Below, one piece after another: positions 9,619 to 10,779 of a stretch of DNA of 10,779 bases. The stretch lies in NCBI GenBank assembly GCA_002685655.1, contig NYXM01000130.1, positions 1 to 10,779 of the forward strand, written 5' to 3'. The stretch is from Planctomycetaceae bacterium (lineage in GTDB: Bacteria; Planctomycetota; Planctomycetia; Pirellulales; Pirellulaceae). Both the position numbers and the translations under genes were made by a program. Positions within the stretch are counted from its first letter, which is position 1. Each line of letters begins with the position of its first letter. The notes under the pieces were generated by a model. The model did no database searches, had not been told where the DNA came from, and worked only from the letters and a program-made list of their open reading frames with translations.

Positions 9619-9641
9619 ATTTGAATCGTCTTCGCGGGAGA

Positions 9642-9657
9642 GTCGCGTTAGCGCGAC
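9642..9657 (-). other. Small hairpin over the rpsD stop codon
   Basis: GTCGCG (9642-9647) and CGCGAC (9652-9657) form a perfect 6-bp stem with loop TTAG. The TAA stop codon of rpsD (9648-9650) lies in the loop. Its role is unknown; it could contribute to the mRNA 3' end together with the larger hairpin at 9587-9618. Confidence 0.4.
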
Positions 9658-10256
9658 ATGAATTCGATCACGATATTTACGTCGACGGGCAGGCTGATAT
9701 CGCTTGGGCCCGGTAATCCCTGCACGGTCGCACGAAGCGTCTCCGGGTCGAACGTGACCCAATCGACTGGCTCGGCGCTAGCTTCCTGACTCGTAAACTG
9801 ATACAGATGCTGGATTTTTTCTTTGTTTCGAACGGTGATCACGTCGCCGGGGCTCATTTGATATGACGGCTTGGTCACCTTGACGCCGTTGATATAGAAA
9901 TGGCCGTGTGTGATGCCTTGCCGAGCTTGCGGGCGTGTCTTCGCCACACCGGCCCGTCGGAGCACGTTATCGAAACGCCCCTCGCACATCATCATCAACA
10001 GTTCGCCGGTGTTGCCTTTCTTGTGAGAGACATCGCCAAAGTAACGTCGCAACTGCCGCTCGCCCAAGCCATAGTAATGCTTGATCTTTTGCTTTTCGGC
10101 CAACGCCAGCCCATAGTTCGACGGACGCCGTGGGCGCGTGTGCATACCCGGAGGATTGTCGCGACGATCCGTGGCGCGCCGCGCGCCGCTATCTTCGTAA
10201 ACTTGAGCTTTAAGTCGACGATTGACTCTCGCCTTGGGGCCATGATAACGAGCCAT
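9648..10256 (-). CDS. rpsD: 30S ribosomal protein S4
   Basis: A primary 16S rRNA-binding protein that nucleates small-subunit assembly and contributes to decoding accuracy. Its 202 residues are normal for bacterial S4. It opens MARYHGPKARVNRRL and continues with the S4 N-terminal domain (GMHTRPRRPSNYGLAL, then EKQKIKHYYGLGERQLRRYF). The S4 RNA-binding domain follows at about residues 90-155 (EGRFDNVLRRAGVAKTRPQA, then GHFYINGVKVTKPSY and GDVITV), and it ends VDVNIVIEFMSR. The N-terminal region has no cysteines, so it is the zinc-free form. The ATG at 10254-10256 has a Shine-Dalgarno AGGAG (10266-10270) 9 nt upstream. No rpsK, rpsM or rpoA flanks it, so the gene is outside the usual alpha operon and looks monocistronic. 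In other bacteria S4 represses its own operon through a leader structure; whether that holds here cannot be told. Confidence 0.98.
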   Translation of the reverse strand: MARYHGPKARVNRRLKAQVYEDSGARRATDRRDNPPGMHTRPRRPSNYGLALAEKQKIKHYYGLGERQLRRYFGDVSHKKGNTGELLMMMCEGRFDNVLRRAGVAKTRPQARQGITHGHFYINGVKVTKPSYQMSPGDVITVRNKEKIQHLYQFTSQEASAEPVDWVTFDPETLRATVQGLPGPSDISLPVDVNIVIEFMSR

Positions 10257-10559
10257 CCGGTAACGCTCCTAAAAGTCGGTGGCATCTACGCCGGGGTCCT
10301 AAACAATTCAGGGAATCGCCCATTTTTACGGAATCACTCAAGGCTGGCAAGGGGGTTTCGCCCGTATCCAGATCAATCCGCCCAACCTGGCCGTCAATAA
10401 ACGCCCACGGAAGACACGGAATGAAGACTTGAAAGCTTGTATCAGGTCCTACTTTACAAATGAGTCGAGGCTTCAGCGACGGGCACCGACCGCAGGTTGG
10501 TCGGGGAGCGGGTCACTGCAACCGAACGATAGCTCGTGCCGGCCCAAGTCACGGCCTCG
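10257..10559. other. Intergenic region upstream of rpsD
   Basis: No supported gene. It contains the rpsD Shine-Dalgarno and presumably its promoter; TTGACG on the minus strand near 10393-10398 is the best -35-like string, but I find no well-spaced -10. A 6-bp hairpin, CCGACC (10486-10491) and GGTCGG (10499-10504) with a 7-nt loop, lies between the upstream gene remnant and rpsD without a T-tract. One minus-strand frame is open across much of the region but has no recognisable domain. Confidence 0.55.
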
Positions 10560-10694
10560 CTAAATCAATTCCCGCATCGGCAGATGGTCGTCGTCGACCA
10601 GATATCGCGGGCGGCCTGTAAGATCGTGGACTGTCGTAGCGTTGGGATTGATCCCCATTTTGTGATACAGCGTCGGCCAGTTCCGGGAGTGGCT
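10560..10694 (-). pseudogene. C-terminal remnant of a DUF1501-like protein
   Basis: On the minus strand 44 codons between a TAG at 10695-10697 and a TAG at 10560-10562 read like the end of a planctomycete DUF1501 (sulfatase-fold, often twin-arginine exported) protein. Visible pieces are TLYHKMGINPNATTVHDLTG, then GRPRYLVDDD and HLPMRELI just before the stop. Family members typically end with a 'TLYH..GI(D/N)P....DLTGRP' block and a final (I/M)(R/A)EL(I/V). There is no start codon at a suitable place, and the upstream stop in the same frame cuts the fragment off from any body. None of the three minus-strand frames in the last 80 bases of the window restores the family sequence. It therefore looks like a decayed gene end. 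A frameshifted gene continuing beyond the right edge is possible. The family assignment rests on recognising the tail only. Confidence 0.6.
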
Positions 10695-10757
10695 CTAGGC
10701 CGCGCCAAAGTTGGCATTTCCTGGTGAACTGAGCTAGTTTTTGGAGGGCAGTTTTGT

Positions 10758-10779
10758 TTCACTGTTGCCAGTCAGTGAA
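10758..10779. other. Inverted repeat at the right edge
   Basis: TTCACTG (10758-10764) and CAGTGAA (10773-10779) form a perfect 7-bp stem with an 8-nt loop, cut off by the end of the window. It may extend outside. Its role is unknown. Confidence 0.4.

Noticed and set aside
7952..9619. LpdA with an N-terminal extension of 80 residues
   Set aside because: The extension reads through the 23-nt repeat arms and the rpsD-side hairpin. The FAD motif and a Shine-Dalgarno support the ATG at 9379.
10565..10762. 65-codon minus-strand frame at the right end
   Set aside because: The neighbouring frame carries the DUF1501-like tail; this one has no family-like sequence.

Overview
The window looks like an ordinary chromosomal segment of a planctomycete, probably Pirellulales/Planctomycetales-like. 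This is inferred, not proven. The support is moderately high GC, a tail fragment resembling a planctomycete-type DUF1501 protein, a class I methyltransferase with the PF10119-type 'regulatory' domain, a fused RlmKL, and several small hairpin repeats (GGGGTCGGGA... and TAACCCGAAGC... types) that I associate with planctomycete intergenic DNA. No phage, plasmid, CRISPR, tRNA or rRNA is visible.

Layout, left to right. (1) Bases 1-3187, minus strand: the pyruvate dehydrogenase E1 gene aceE is followed 33 bp later by the start of the E2 gene aceF, which runs off the left edge. (2) Bases 3188-3673: a divergent intergenic region with a small hairpin repeat. (3) Bases 3674-7678, plus strand: a SAM-dependent methyltransferase with a regulatory domain, a short intrinsic terminator over its stop codon, then rlmKL, a fused 23S rRNA methyltransferase whose inter-domain linker contains a perfect-length 75-bp palindromic repeat. 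(4) Bases 7679-7951: a gap with a second palindrome sharing a 12-nt core with the first. (5) Bases 7952-9379, minus strand: dihydrolipoyl dehydrogenase (lpdA), the E3 subunit. (6) Bases 9380-9647: a gap with a three-arm repeat cluster and a strong hairpin. (7) Bases 9648-10256, minus strand: rpsD (ribosomal protein S4). (8) Bases 10257-10779: no intact gene; the right part holds a C-terminal remnant of a DUF1501-like protein.

Functionally, aceE, aceF and lpdA supply E1, E2 and E3 of one pyruvate dehydrogenase complex (pyruvate to acetyl-CoA). E3 is detached from E1-E2 by two genes on the opposite strand. rlmKL and rpsD belong to ribosome biogenesis and translation. The methyltransferase has no assigned substrate, though its architecture recalls rickettsial protein-lysine methyltransferases. 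I see no convincing undescribed multi-gene system. The most distinctive features are the small palindromic repeats, above all the one carried in frame inside RlmKL.
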